The translations under genes and the position numbers were made by a program. Below the pieces are notes generated by a model. It was not told the DNA's origin. It made no database searches and saw only the letters and a list, made by a program, of their open reading frames with translations. A stretch of 64,000 nt of DNA from Streptomyces sp. AA1529 (GTDB lineage: Bacteria; Actinomycetota; Actinomycetes; Streptomycetales; Streptomycetaceae): NCBI RefSeq assembly GCF_000280905.1, contig NZ_ALAP01000104.1:1-64000 (forward strand). Reading direction: 5' to 3'. Shown piece after piece: positions 27,280 through 36,194 of this stretch. Position 1 is the stretch's first letter. Each line of letters opens with the position of its first letter.

Positions 27280-27570
27280 CGCTGAACTCCCCCTGAAGTG
27301 GATCTCGTGCCTGTTGACTTGTCATGCACCTCGCCGGGTGAGGGCGGCCCCCACTATGCCCGGTGGTGTTCGGGACGGGCACAGCAGGGTCCGCGGTTCC
27401 CCGGGGGTGCGCGACCTCCACACGCGCCCCCGAATGCTCCGCATTCCACGGGGGCCGTGGAGGGAACTTCACGCAGGCCGTGATCGGGGGCCGTTCACCT
27501 CGTTGGTACGTACGGGGGACAGTGGCTCGCTGCCCGGCGCGCCCGGTCGACACCAGCGGAGGAGACTTCA
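27280..27570. other. Divergent spacer, protease / siderophore genes
   Basis: 291 nt without a gene. Short symmetries are seen: GAATG-N5-CATTC (27431-27445) flanked by C and G runs, and TACGTA at 27507-27512. I looked for the 19-bp DmdR/IdeR iron box (TTAGG-type halves) and found none, although the downstream cassette is for a siderophore. No convincing -35/-10 pair stands out on either strand. Confidence 0.5.
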
Positions 27571-29529
27571 GTGAACGCGCGCTCCGGAGCCGACGAGCCG
27601 ACGGAACCGGTCCGTCGGAGGCTCGCCGACCTGATCGAGCCGACGGTCCCCCAGCAGGAGCGCCGTCTCGCGCCTTCCGACCAGGAATCCCCGGAGCACC
27701 ACGCACGCCGTCCGCGTCGCGATCCGCTCGAACACCCGGATCCCCGTGCGGCGGCCGACGCCGCCGCGGTGGAGAACCTGCTGCGCTGCTGGGTCCGCGA
27801 GACGACCCCGGAGGCCCCCCGGAACGGGGTGCTGCGCATTCCGCTGTCCGCCAGCGGCACCGCGCTGCTGGTCCCGGTACGGCACTGGTCGCCCGTGGGC
27901 TGGCACCGCTTCGACCCGCCGCGCCTGGAGGGGGCGCCGGAGGCCGCCGCCCCGCTGCAGGCCGTCGCGGTCGCCGCCCTGATCGGACGTGAGGCCGCGC
28001 ACGCCGCCCGGACCCCCGGCTCCGCCGGAGACCCGGCCGAGGGCGCGGGAGCCGCGGAGAACGCCGCGCTCGTGGGCCGGGTCGCCGACTCCGTGCAGCG
28101 CACCGCGCGGTTCCTCGCCGACAGGCGCGACCACCCCGCGCCCCCGCCGGGCACCGGACCGTTCCTCGACGGCGAGCAGGCGCTGCTCTTCGGCCACCCC
28201 CTGCACCCCACCCCCAAGAGCCGCGAGGGCCTCTCCGACGCGGAGGAGGGCGCCTACTCGCCCGAACTGCGCGGCAGTTTCCCGCTGCACTGGATGGCGG
28301 TGCACCGTTCGGTGCTCGCGGGGGACTCCGCCTGGACCGACCGGGGCAAGCCCGTGCCGGTCACCCAGCTCGCGCTGCGCCTGAGCGGGCGCGCACTCGC
28401 CGGCCGCCTGCCCGAGGAATGCGTACCGCTGCCGCTGCACCCGTGGCAGGCCCGGGAGGTACAGCACAGCCGCGTGGTCCGGGCCCTGCTGGACGTCGGA
28501 CTCCTGCACGACCTCGGCCGCACGGGGGAGAGCTGGAGCCCCACCTCCTCGGTGCGCACCGTCTTCCGGGCGGACAGCAGTGCGATGCTCAAGCTCTCGG
28601 TGGGGCTGCGCATCACCAACTCGCGCCGCGAGAACCTCCGCAAGGAACTGCTGCGCGGCGTGGAGATGCACCGGCTGCTCCGCGGTGGTCTCGGCCGTGC
28701 CTGGCGCGCCGCCCACCCCGGCTTCGACATCGTGCGCGACCCGGCCTGGTTCGGCGTCGACGTCCCCGGCGAGGGCCGGGTACCCGGCTTCGACACGGTC
28801 GTACGGCACAACCCCTTCGGCGCGGGAGAGGACGCCGTCTGCGTCGCCGGACTGACCGCGCCGGTTCCCGCCCCGCGCACCTCCGGAAACCCCGGCCCGT
28901 CCGGCGCGTTGCTCTCCCGGCTCGGGGCCGTGGTGCACGCGCTCGCCCGGCACACCAGGAGGCCGGTCGGCGCGGTGGCCGCCGAATGGTTCCTGCGCTA
29001 CCTGGACAGTGTGGTGGCGCCGATCCTCTGGCTGGACGCACACGGGGGCATCGCCCTGGAGGCCCATCAGCAGAACACGCTCGTTCTGCTGGACACACAC
29101 GGCTGGCCCACGGGCGGACGCTACCGGGACAACCAGGGGTACTACTTCCGCACGTCGCACCGGGACGCACTCATCCGCCGGCTGCCCGGCCCGGAGCTGG
29201 GCGTGGAGAGCGACACCTTCGTCGCGGACGACGTCACCGACGAACGCTTCGCCTACTACCTGGGCATCAACAACATCCTCGGCCTCATCGGTGCGTTCGG
29301 CGCCCAGCAGCTCGCCGACGAAACGGTGCTGCTCGCGGCACTCCGTCGCTTTCTGCAGGACGCGGCACGTCAGGAACCCGTCTCACCGCTGCCCGCGCTG
29401 CTCCTCGACTCCCCGACGCTGCGCTGCAAGGCGAACCTGCTCACCCGGCTGCACGGCATGGACGAGCTCGTCGGCCCGGTCGACACCCAGTCCGTCTACG
29501 TCACCCTCGACAACCCGCTAGCCCCCTGA
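27571..29529 (+). CDS. NRPS-independent siderophore (IucA/IucC-type) synthetase 1
   Basis: 652 residues. NIS synthetases adenylate a carboxylate (citrate, succinyl or alpha-ketoglutarate type) and condense it with an amine or hydroxylamine. Family landmarks are visible: LPLHPWQAREV, the ATP-site SSVRTVFRADSSAMLKLS, the GLRITNSRRENLRKEL block, ALEAHQQNTLVLLD and GRYRDNQGYYF, and a C-terminal FhuF/thumb-like region with CKANLLTRLHGMDEL. The first 60 residues are Arg/Pro/Glu-rich and probably disordered. A GGAGGAG site lies just before GTG 27571. It is the first gene of a three-gene unit (39 nt and 72 nt gaps). I cannot assign the substrate class; it is not the DesD-like member, which is the third gene. 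Confidence 0.88.
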   Translation: MNARSGADEPTEPVRRRLADLIEPTVPQQERRLAPSDQESPEHHARRPRRDPLEHPDPRAAADAAAVENLLRCWVRETTPEAPRNGVLRIPLSASGTALLVPVRHWSPVGWHRFDPPRLEGAPEAAAPLQAVAVAALIGREAAHAARTPGSAGDPAEGAGAAENAALVGRVADSVQRTARFLADRRDHPAPPPGTGPFLDGEQALLFGHPLHPTPKSREGLSDAEEGAYSPELRGSFPLHWMAVHRSVLAGDSAWTDRGKPVPVTQLALRLSGRALAGRLPEECVPLPLHPWQAREVQHSRVVRALLDVGLLHDLGRTGESWSPTSSVRTVFRADSSAMLKLSVGLRITNSRRENLRKELLRGVEMHRLLRGGLGRAWRAAHPGFDIVRDPAWFGVDVPGEGRVPGFDTVVRHNPFGAGEDAVCVAGLTAPVPAPRTSGNPGPSGALLSRLGAVVHALARHTRRPVGAVAAEWFLRYLDSVVAPILWLDAHGGIALEAHQQNTLVLLDTHGWPTGGRYRDNQGYYFRTSHRDALIRRLPGPELGVESDTFVADDVTDERFAYYLGINNILGLIGAFGAQQLADETVLLAALRRFLQDAARQEPVSPLPALLLDSPTLRCKANLLTRLHGMDELVGPVDTQSVYVTLDNPLAP

Positions 29530-29568
29530 CCCCTGGCCTCCGGCCGCCCCAGGAGAGGAGACGTCGTC

Positions 29569-30525
29569 ATGCCGCACCCTCAGCCGGGTTCCGCGCCGCC
29601 TGCCGGTACCGCCGAAGCGGAACCGGCGGAGCCCGGCTCCGGCCCCCGCAGCGACGATCCCCTCACCACCCCCGACCGGGCCCCGGACGCCCCCGACCGG
29701 GACTCCGCCGTGCACCGCCCCGGCCGGCCGCACCGCGCCGCGGCCGCACCGGACCTGAGCGCTCCCGAACCCTTCCGCGCCGCATCCGGCGGCTCGGAAG
29801 CGCACCCGGACACCGAGGCGGGCGCCCCCGCACCTCCCTCCGCTGCGCGCGGCGCGAGAGCACCCGCCGGTGTCCGCGTCGACCCGGACACCGCAGGTCC
29901 GGCCGCTTCGGTCGCCGCCTCCCGCCCCGACGGGAACACCGGACCTCCGTCGGCGGATCTGCTCGACGCCCCCGGAAGCTGGCCCGCGGTCCCGACCGGA
30001 GCCGGCCTCTTCCGGCTCGTGCCGGTCGGGCTCCCCGGCGACCTGCCGCTGCTCACCGGCTGGATGAACGACCCGGTGGTGGCGGCCTTCTGGGAGCTCG
30101 CCGGACCCGAGCGGGTGACCGAGACGCACGTGCGGCCCCAGCTGGACGGCGACGGGCGCAGTGTTCCCTGCCTCGGAGTCCTCGACGGCCTGCCCATGAG
30201 CTACTGGGAGCTCTACCGTGCCGACCTCGACCCGCTCGCCCGGTACTGCCGGGTGCGGCCGCAGGACACCGGGGTGCATCTGCTCCTCGGCGGCGCGGCG
30301 CACCGCGGCAGAGGCCTGGGCACGCTGCTGCTGCGCACGGTCGCCGATCTCGTCCTGGCGCAGCGCCCCCGGTGCACGCGTGTCCTGGCCGAGCCCGACG
30401 TGCGCAACGCCCCCTCGCTCGCCGCGTTCCTCGGCGCCGGGTTCCGGCGCAGCGGCGAGATCGAGCTCCCCGGCAAGCGCGCGGCCCTGATGGTGCGGGA
30501 CCGCGAGCCGCGCCACGCGCGCTGA
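29569..30525 (+). CDS. GNAT acetyltransferase of siderophore type (IucB/AlcB-like) with long disordered N-terminus
   Basis: 318 residues, of which the first 150 or so are Pro/Ala/Gly/Asp-rich low complexity. The catalytic domain (about 150-310) contains the AlcB-like block PMSYWELYRADLDPLARYC, the acetyl-CoA loop GAAHRGRGLGTLLLRTVA and the C-terminal AEPDVRNAPSLAAFLGAGF. In aerobactin, alcaligin and rhizobactin pathways this family acylates an N-hydroxylated amine. The gene sits between two NIS synthetases, as expected for that role. AGGAGAGGAG precedes the ATG. The N-terminal extension is unusual for the family; its use is unknown. Confidence 0.82.
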   Translation: MPHPQPGSAPPAGTAEAEPAEPGSGPRSDDPLTTPDRAPDAPDRDSAVHRPGRPHRAAAAPDLSAPEPFRAASGGSEAHPDTEAGAPAPPSAARGARAPAGVRVDPDTAGPAASVAASRPDGNTGPPSADLLDAPGSWPAVPTGAGLFRLVPVGLPGDLPLLTGWMNDPVVAAFWELAGPERVTETHVRPQLDGDGRSVPCLGVLDGLPMSYWELYRADLDPLARYCRVRPQDTGVHLLLGGAAHRGRGLGTLLLRTVADLVLAQRPRCTRVLAEPDVRNAPSLAAFLGAGFRRSGEIELPGKRAALMVRDREPRHAR

Positions 30526-30597
30526 CCCGGTGGCCGCTGCCGTGTGCCGTGCGGCCACCGCCATCTGAATCCACGCCTCCCGCAAGGAGCAACCTCC

Positions 30598-32400
30598 GTG
30601 TCCCGAACCTCCTCCTCGTCCTCCTCACGTGACGTAGCCCCGCTATCCGTCCCCGCCGGCCTCGGAAGAGGGCGGGAGCACTGGGCCCGTGCTTCCCGGC
30701 GACTGCTGGCCAAGCTGATCGCCGAGTTCTCCTACGAGGAGATCCTCCAGCCGAAGCCCGCACCCGGTGGTGGTTCCGGCTGCTACGCCCTTCGGGTGGA
30801 CGAGGAGCTCACCGTCCGCTTCCGGGCCCGCCGCGGCGCCTACGGGCACTGGAGCGTCGACGCCTCCTCGCTGGAGCCCGCTCCGGATCCGCTGAGCTTC
30901 GTCTCCCGGGCCAGGTCCCTGCTGGGGCTCAGCGGTGAGACGGCCGGTCACTACCTCCGCGAACTGACCGCCACACTCACCGCGGACGCGGGGCTGCTGT
31001 CCTCCGAACTGCCCGCCGCCGACCTCGCCTCGCTGGGCTACGCGGAGCTGGAGGGGCACATGACGGGACACCCCTGGCTGGTGGCCAACAAGGGACGGCT
31101 CGGCTTCTCCGGCGCCGACGCCGCGCGCTGGGCGCCCGAGGCCCGTACGGCGCAGCCGCTGCCCTGGCTCGCGGTGCACCGGCGGCTGGCGCAGTACCGC
31201 GGCACACCGCGGCTCGCCGAGGCGGGGGACCTGTACGCGCGCGAGCTGGGCGGGGAGACGCTCAACGCGTTCCGGGAGCGGCTGAGCTCGCGTGGGCTCG
31301 CGCCCCAGGACTACCTCTGCATGCCCGTGCACCCCTGGCAGTGGGACGAGACCGTCGTGCCGCTGTTCGCCCCCCAGGTGGCGGCGCAGGAGATCCTTCC
31401 GCTGCCGACCGACGGGGACCTGCGGCTGCCCCAGCAGTCCATCCGCACGTTCCTCAACGTCAGCAGGCCCGACCGGCACACCGTCAAGCTGCCGCTCGCC
31501 ATCCTCAACACACTCGTCTGGCGCGGCCTGCCGACCGACCGCACTCTCGCCGCGCCGTCCGTCACCGGCTGGGTGCAGGGACTGCGGGACCAGGATCCGT
31601 TCCTCGCCGAGGAGTGCCGGGTGATCCTCCTGGGCGAGGTGGCCTCGGTGGGTGTCCCGCACCCGGTGTACGAGCCGCTGGGCGACGTGCCCTACCAGTA
31701 CCGCGAACTGCTCGGCTGCATCTGGCGCGAACCGCTCGCCCCGTTGCTCGACCCCGACGAGCGGGCCCGCACGCTCGCCTCCCTGATCCACACCGACGCG
31801 GAGGGCCATTCCCTCACCGCCGAACTGGTGGCGCGTTCGGGGCTGGAGCCCCGGATCTGGCTCAGGCACCTGTTCGCGGCGCTGCTGCCGCCGCTGCTGC
31901 ACTTCCTGTACCGCTACGGCACCGTCTTCTCGCCGCACGGGGAGAACGCCATCGTCGTCTTCGACGAGCGCGACGTCCCGACCCGGCTGGCGATGAAGGA
32001 CTTCGTGGACGACGTCAATGTCAGCGCCGAGCCGGTTCCCGAGCTCGACTCCATGCCGGGGGACGTCCGGGGGGTGCTGTTGAGCGAACCTCCCACGTTC
32101 CTGACGCAGTTCATCCACTCCGCGCTCTTCGTGGGGGTCTTCCGCTATCTCGCCCCGCTGTGCGAGGCCCAGCTCGGGGTGGGCGAGCGCGATTTCTGGT
32201 CGCTCGTGCGGGCCGAGATCGACCGCTACCACGCCCGCTTCCCGGTGCTGAAGCCCCGCTTCGAGACGTTCGACCTGCTGACGCCGCGCATCGAACGCCT
32301 CTGCCTCAACCGGAACCGGCTGCACGCGGACGGTTACCGGGACAGGTCCGAGCGCCCGCACGCGGCCGTGCACGGGACGGTGCGCAATCCGCTGCACTGA
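30598..32400 (+). CDS. DesD-like NRPS-independent siderophore synthetase 2
   Basis: 600 residues from GTG 30598 (AAGGAG 8 nt upstream; the frame stays open to 30544 but without an SD). The architecture and motifs follow S. coelicolor DesD as I recall it: HWSVDASS, GHPWLVANKGRLGF, MPVHPWQWDE, QQSIRTFLNVSRPDRHTVKL, SPHGENAIVVF with KDFVDDVNV, and a C-terminal CLNRNRLHADGY block. DesD-type enzymes catalyse the iterative amide joining and ring closure of hydroxamate monomers. Here the neighbours lack the decarboxylase and hydroxylase found in desABCD, so this enzyme belongs to a second siderophore route or uses monomers made elsewhere in the genome. Confidence 0.88.
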   Translation: MSRTSSSSSSRDVAPLSVPAGLGRGREHWARASRRLLAKLIAEFSYEEILQPKPAPGGGSGCYALRVDEELTVRFRARRGAYGHWSVDASSLEPAPDPLSFVSRARSLLGLSGETAGHYLRELTATLTADAGLLSSELPAADLASLGYAELEGHMTGHPWLVANKGRLGFSGADAARWAPEARTAQPLPWLAVHRRLAQYRGTPRLAEAGDLYARELGGETLNAFRERLSSRGLAPQDYLCMPVHPWQWDETVVPLFAPQVAAQEILPLPTDGDLRLPQQSIRTFLNVSRPDRHTVKLPLAILNTLVWRGLPTDRTLAAPSVTGWVQGLRDQDPFLAEECRVILLGEVASVGVPHPVYEPLGDVPYQYRELLGCIWREPLAPLLDPDERARTLASLIHTDAEGHSLTAELVARSGLEPRIWLRHLFAALLPPLLHFLYRYGTVFSPHGENAIVVFDERDVPTRLAMKDFVDDVNVSAEPVPELDSMPGDVRGVLLSEPPTFLTQFIHSALFVGVFRYLAPLCEAQLGVGERDFWSLVRAEIDRYHARFPVLKPRFETFDLLTPRIERLCLNRNRLHADGYRDRSERPHAAVHGTVRNPLH

Positions 32401-32539
32401 GGACGCGGCCTCCAGCTCGCCGACCGCACCGAGCGTCCCCATACGGATACGGAGCGCTCCGGCTCGGGCTGATCCGGTCATGGCCGGAAGGAATCGTGCA
32501 GGCAGGGAAGCAGCCGAGCGGAGTGTCAGTGGCGCCGCG

Positions 32540-32545
32540 TAAGGT
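32540..32545 (+). promoter_or_regulatory. Leaderless -10 of dinG
   Basis: TAAGGT ends 9 nt before the ATG and no SD is seen. No SOS box is visible near it. Confidence 0.45.
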
Positions 32546-32554
32546 GTCGGGTCT

Positions 32555-34546
32555 ATGAGCAAGCCCGCCGTCACCGAACTCCTCCAGGCCGCCGTCACCG
32601 CCGTCAAAGGCACGGAACGTCCAGGCCAGGCCGCTATGGCCGAGGCAGTCGCCGAGGCTGTCGAAGACGGCCGCCACCTCCTCGTGCAGGCGGGCACCGG
32701 CACCGGGAAATCCCTCGGCTATCTGGTCCCCGCGCTGGCCCACGGCGAGCGGGTGGTGGTGGCGACCGCCACGCTCGCGCTGCAGCGACAGCTGGTCGAG
32801 CGCGATCTGCCGCGCACCGTCGAGGCCCTCCACCCCCTGCTGCGGCGCCGCCCGGAGTTCGCCATGCTCAAGGGGCGGTCGAACTACCTGTGCCTGCACC
32901 GGCTCCACGAGGGCGTGCCGCAGGAAGAGGAGGACGGCCTCTTCGACCCCTTCGAGAGCGCCACCCCCACCTCCAAGCTCGGCAAGGACCTGCTGCGGTT
33001 GCGCGACTGGTCGGACGAGACGGAGACGGGCGACCGGGACGACCTCAAGCCCGGCGTCTCCGACCGTGCCTGGGGCCAGGTCTCCGTCTCCTCCCGCGAG
33101 TGCCTCGGTGCGTCGAAGTGCGCATACGGTGCCGAGTGCTTCGCCGAGGCCGCCCGGGAGCGGGCCAAGCTCGCCGATGTGATCGTCACCAACCACGCAC
33201 TGCTGGCCATCGACGCCATCGAGGGCGCCCCCGTGCTCCCCGGCCACGAGGTGCTGATCGTCGACGAGGCGCACGAGCTGGTATCCCGCGTCACGGGGGT
33301 GGCCACCGGCGAGCTCACTCCCGGCAGTGTGGGCCGTGCGGTGCGCCGCGTCGCCAAGCTGGTGGACGAGAAGGCGGCCGACCAGCTCCAGACCGCCTCC
33401 GAGACCTTCGAACGGCTGATGGAGCTCGCCCTGCCGGGCCGGCTGGAAGCCGTACCCGAGGACCTGGAGTACGCACTGATGGCGCTGCGCGACGCCGGGC
33501 GCAGCTGTCTCAGCGCGCTGGGCAACACACGTGACTCCTCGGTCCAGGACGAGGACGCGGTCCGCAAGCAGGCCAAAGCGGCGATCGAGAACATCCACGA
33601 TGTCGCCGAACGCATCCTCGAGCACTCCGAGTTCGACGTCCTCTGGTATGAGCGACATGAGCGGTACGGAGCATCGCTGCGGGTGGCACCGCTGTCCGTC
33701 TCCGGGCTGCTGCGCGAGAAGCTCTTCACCGACCGGTCCGTCATCCTGACCTCCGCCACGCTCAAACTGGGCGGCGACTTCAACGGGGTCGGCGCCTCCC
33801 TCGGCCTCGCACCGGAAGGAATCAGGGGGACCGAGGCGGCAGAGAAGAGCGCAGACGACGGGTTGCCGGTGTGGAGCGGGCTGGATGTCGGCTCCCCGTT
33901 CGACTACCGCAAGCAGGGCATCCTCTACGTCGCCGGACATCTGAATCCCCCCGGCCGGGACGTCCAGCGCAGCGACATGCTCGACGAGCTCGCGGAGCTG
34001 GTGGAAGCGGCGGGCGGACGCACTCTGGGGCTCTTCTCCTCCATGCGGGGTGCGCGGGCTGCCGCTGAGGAACTGCGGGGCAGGCTGGGGCTCCCGATCC
34101 TGCTCCAGGGCGAGGAGACGCTCGGCGAGCTCATCAGACGTTTCGCTGAGGATGCGGAGACCTGCCTGTTCGGCACTCTGTCCCTGTGGCAGGGCGTGGA
34201 CGTTCCGGGACCGAACTGCCAACTGGTGGTGATGGACAGGGTGCCGTTCCCGCGCCCCGACGATCCGCTGATGAGCGCCCGGCAGAAGGCCGTGGAGGAA
34301 TCGGGCGGCAACGGATTCATGGCGGTGGCGGCCACGCACGCGGCACTGCTGATGGCCCAGGGCGCCGGCCGACTGGTCCGGGCTACGGGGGACCGGGGTG
34401 TGGTCGCGGTGCTGGATCCGCGGCTGCAGCGAGCGCGCTACGGCGGCTTTCTGCGGACTTCCATGCCGGACTTCTGGTACACGACGGACCGCAATCAGGT
34501 CCGCCGCTCCCTTTCGGCCATCGATGAGGCGGCCAAGAAGGCGTAG
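32555..34546 (+). CDS. dinG: DinG-type ATP-dependent DNA helicase
   Basis: 663 residues, XPD/DinG superfamily 2 helicase that unwinds 5' to 3' and resolves R-loops and D-loops. Motif I is VQAGTGTGKSLGYLVPA. Four cysteines that can hold an Fe-S cluster are spread between GRSNYLCLHR and RECLGASKCAYGAECF. The DEAH box is IVDEAHELVSRV, motif III LTSATLKLGG, and the C-terminal helicase motifs include LWQGVDVPGPN and QGAGRLVRATGDRG. It converges with lexA. In E. coli dinG is an SOS gene; here I see no LexA box upstream, so it may be constitutive. Confidence 0.92.
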   Translation: MSKPAVTELLQAAVTAVKGTERPGQAAMAEAVAEAVEDGRHLLVQAGTGTGKSLGYLVPALAHGERVVVATATLALQRQLVERDLPRTVEALHPLLRRRPEFAMLKGRSNYLCLHRLHEGVPQEEEDGLFDPFESATPTSKLGKDLLRLRDWSDETETGDRDDLKPGVSDRAWGQVSVSSRECLGASKCAYGAECFAEAARERAKLADVIVTNHALLAIDAIEGAPVLPGHEVLIVDEAHELVSRVTGVATGELTPGSVGRAVRRVAKLVDEKAADQLQTASETFERLMELALPGRLEAVPEDLEYALMALRDAGRSCLSALGNTRDSSVQDEDAVRKQAKAAIENIHDVAERILEHSEFDVLWYERHERYGASLRVAPLSVSGLLREKLFTDRSVILTSATLKLGGDFNGVGASLGLAPEGIRGTEAAEKSADDGLPVWSGLDVGSPFDYRKQGILYVAGHLNPPGRDVQRSDMLDELAELVEAAGGRTLGLFSSMRGARAAAEELRGRLGLPILLQGEETLGELIRRFAEDAETCLFGTLSLWQGVDVPGPNCQLVVMDRVPFPRPDDPLMSARQKAVEESGGNGFMAVAATHAALLMAQGAGRLVRATGDRGVVAVLDPRLQRARYGGFLRTSMPDFWYTTDRNQVRRSLSAIDEAAKKA

Positions 34547-34655
34547 ACGAGCCCCCGGGCTGCACCACGCGGCGGGAGCGGAGCGCGGGGGCCGGGGCTT
34601 GGTGGGCCGGAGCCTGGTGTCGCCTCGACGTGCTCCGCGCGCCCGGTACGACGGC

Positions 34656-34692
34656 GGGCCGCCGGTCCCGGAGTGGGGGGAACCAGCGGCCC
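34656..34692 (-). terminator. Candidate lexA terminator
   Basis: 11-bp stem (34656-34666 with 34682-34692; one G-U pair in the minus-strand RNA, a C-A mismatch in the plus-strand RNA), loop 15 nt, 85 nt after the lexA stop. Confidence 0.5.
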
Positions 34693-34776
34693 GTAGCCTT
34701 CGGTCGGCGGCGAGGGGGCGCGGTCACCGAGCGTCCGGCCCCAGCGCTGTCCGTCGGCCGTCCGCCGACGCGTTGC

Positions 34777-35586
34777 TCAGACCCGGCGGAGGACGGCGAC
34801 GACCTTGCCGAGGATGGTCGCATCGTCACCGGGGATCGGTTGGTACGAGGAGTTGTGCGGGAGCAGCCACACATGCCCGTCCTCGCGCTTGAAGCGCTTC
34901 ACGGTGGCCTCACCGTCCAGCATCGCGGCGACGATGTCGCCGTTCTCCGCGACGGGCTGGCGCCGGACGGTGACCCAGTCGCCGTCGCAGATCGCGGCCT
35001 CGACCATGGAGTCACCGATGACCTTCAGCACGAAGAGTTCGCCGTCACCGACCAGTTGGCGCGGCAGCGGGAAGACGTCCTCGACCGATTCCTCGGCGAG
35101 GATCGGGCCGCCCGCGGCGATCCGACCCACCAGCGGGACGTAGGAGGCGGACGGCTTTCCGGTGGTGTCAGTGGCCGCCTGGGTGCTGCTCGGCGTGTCG
35201 GAGCCGCGCACCTCGTAGGCGCGGGGGCGGTGCGGGTCGCGGCGTAGAAAACCCTTCCGCTCCAGGGCCATCAGCTGGTGTGCCACGGAGGAGGTGCTGG
35301 AGAGCCCGACGGCCTGACCGATTTCGCGCATGGACGGCGGGTAGCCGCGCCGCTGCACCGAATCGCGGATCACCTCGATCACCCGGCGCTGCCGGTCGGT
35401 GAGTCCCGAACTGTCCGCGCGGATGCCTGGAGGTCGTCCTGGAAGCGAGCGCTTCGCTTGTTGGCCGTCCTGAATCTCCGCGTTCATGGCGTCATTCACC
35501 GGCTGAATTTCGTCAATGGGCTGAGCTGTTGCCTGAGCTGCGCGGTTCTGGGAGGTGATGGTGGCGCTGTCTGCGGTCGTGGTCAC
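34777..35586 (-). CDS. lexA: SOS repressor LexA
   Basis: 269 residues from GTG 35586. After a 50-residue Gln/Ala-rich lead, the winged helix starts at LTDRQRRVIEVIRDSVQRRG, with GYPPSMREIGQAVGLSSTSS as recognition region. The S24 autoprotease domain has the cleavage site in GRIAAGGPI (between A158 and G159), catalytic S193 in GDSMVEAA and K230 in ATVKRF. RecA-stimulated self-cleavage lifts repression after DNA damage. The SD is GAGAGGGG. ATG 35487 would give a 236-residue protein but has no SD. The upstream region carries an SOS box overlapping its own -35, so it is autoregulated. Confidence 0.95.
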   Translation of the reverse strand: MTTTADSATITSQNRAAQATAQPIDEIQPVNDAMNAEIQDGQQAKRSLPGRPPGIRADSSGLTDRQRRVIEVIRDSVQRRGYPPSMREIGQAVGLSSTSSVAHQLMALERKGFLRRDPHRPRAYEVRGSDTPSSTQAATDTTGKPSASYVPLVGRIAAGGPILAEESVEDVFPLPRQLVGDGELFVLKVIGDSMVEAAICDGDWVTVRRQPVAENGDIVAAMLDGEATVKRFKREDGHVWLLPHNSSYQPIPGDDATILGKVVAVLRRV

Positions 35587-35622
35587 GTCGGCCCCTCTCG
35601 AGAAGTTCTCCCTAGCTGGACA

Positions 35623-35663
35623 ACGGTAGTTGGTTTCGAAAGGTTGCGCCAAACACACGTTCG
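35623..35663 (-). promoter_or_regulatory. lexA promoter with overlapping SOS (LexA) box
   Basis: On the minus strand: SOS box CGAACGTGTGTTTG (35650-35663), matching the Gram-positive CGAAC-N4-GTTYG pattern at every defined base. Its last bases overlap the -35 TTGGCG (35647-35652). An 18-bp spacer leads to -10 TACCGT (35623-35628), about 37 nt before the GTG. Confidence 0.8.
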
Positions 35664-36194
35664 AGTGAAAATCCGCAGTTCACCTGACTTCTACCGCTCG
35701 ATGGGTGTATAGGTCGCGACATCCGCTCCGAGGGAGCCGGGGCGGGCGTTTCGGAGTGCCCGCGGCTCCCCCCGCGTAACCGCGGCTCGTCTCACCTCGC
35801 ATCGGCGGTTCGGCCGGGTCAACCATATGTGCCCGCGCCGCACCTGCCGCAGCCGGCACTCCCCGGAGGGTCCCGCCGTCGAGGTGCGGGGAGGGGTGGC
35901 CGACCATGTCCCGGCCTGGCGATTTCCAGCCGTTTTCCGCCGCCGTATGTCGCTGTCCGTAATCGCTGCTCTAGGTGAACTCCTGCCCTCGCGGCACCGC
36001 GGTTCCGGGCCGTGTCGCCGCCCCGCCCCGCGCCGCTGCTCGCCCTCCCGTGCCGGCGCTCCGGTGCGCGGTGCGCCGCCGCCGTCCGGCACAGTCTCGC
36101 AGGCGTGCCCCAGGAGCTCTCCCGCGGCCCGCTTCGCGTAGGGTCGTGGGCTGTGCCGGACAGCGACACGCGTCGTGACGGCCTTGCCTCTCGC
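35664..36194. other. Long gene-free spacer between lexA and nrdR
   Basis: About 530 nt upstream of the NrdR boxes with no gene I can support. Frames open in this stretch lack an SD and have no codon pattern consistent with their neighbours. It could hold an RNA, but I see no diagnostic structure. Confidence 0.5.

Noticed and set aside
27280..27570. IdeR/DmdR iron box
   Set aside because: I looked for TTAGGTTAGGCTAACCTAA-like sites on both strands and saw no site with useful identity.
35664..36194. B12 riboswitch before nrdR-nrdJ
   Set aside because: The conserved B12-box sequence is not visible, and this operon is expected to be under NrdR, not under the riboswitch used for nrdABS.
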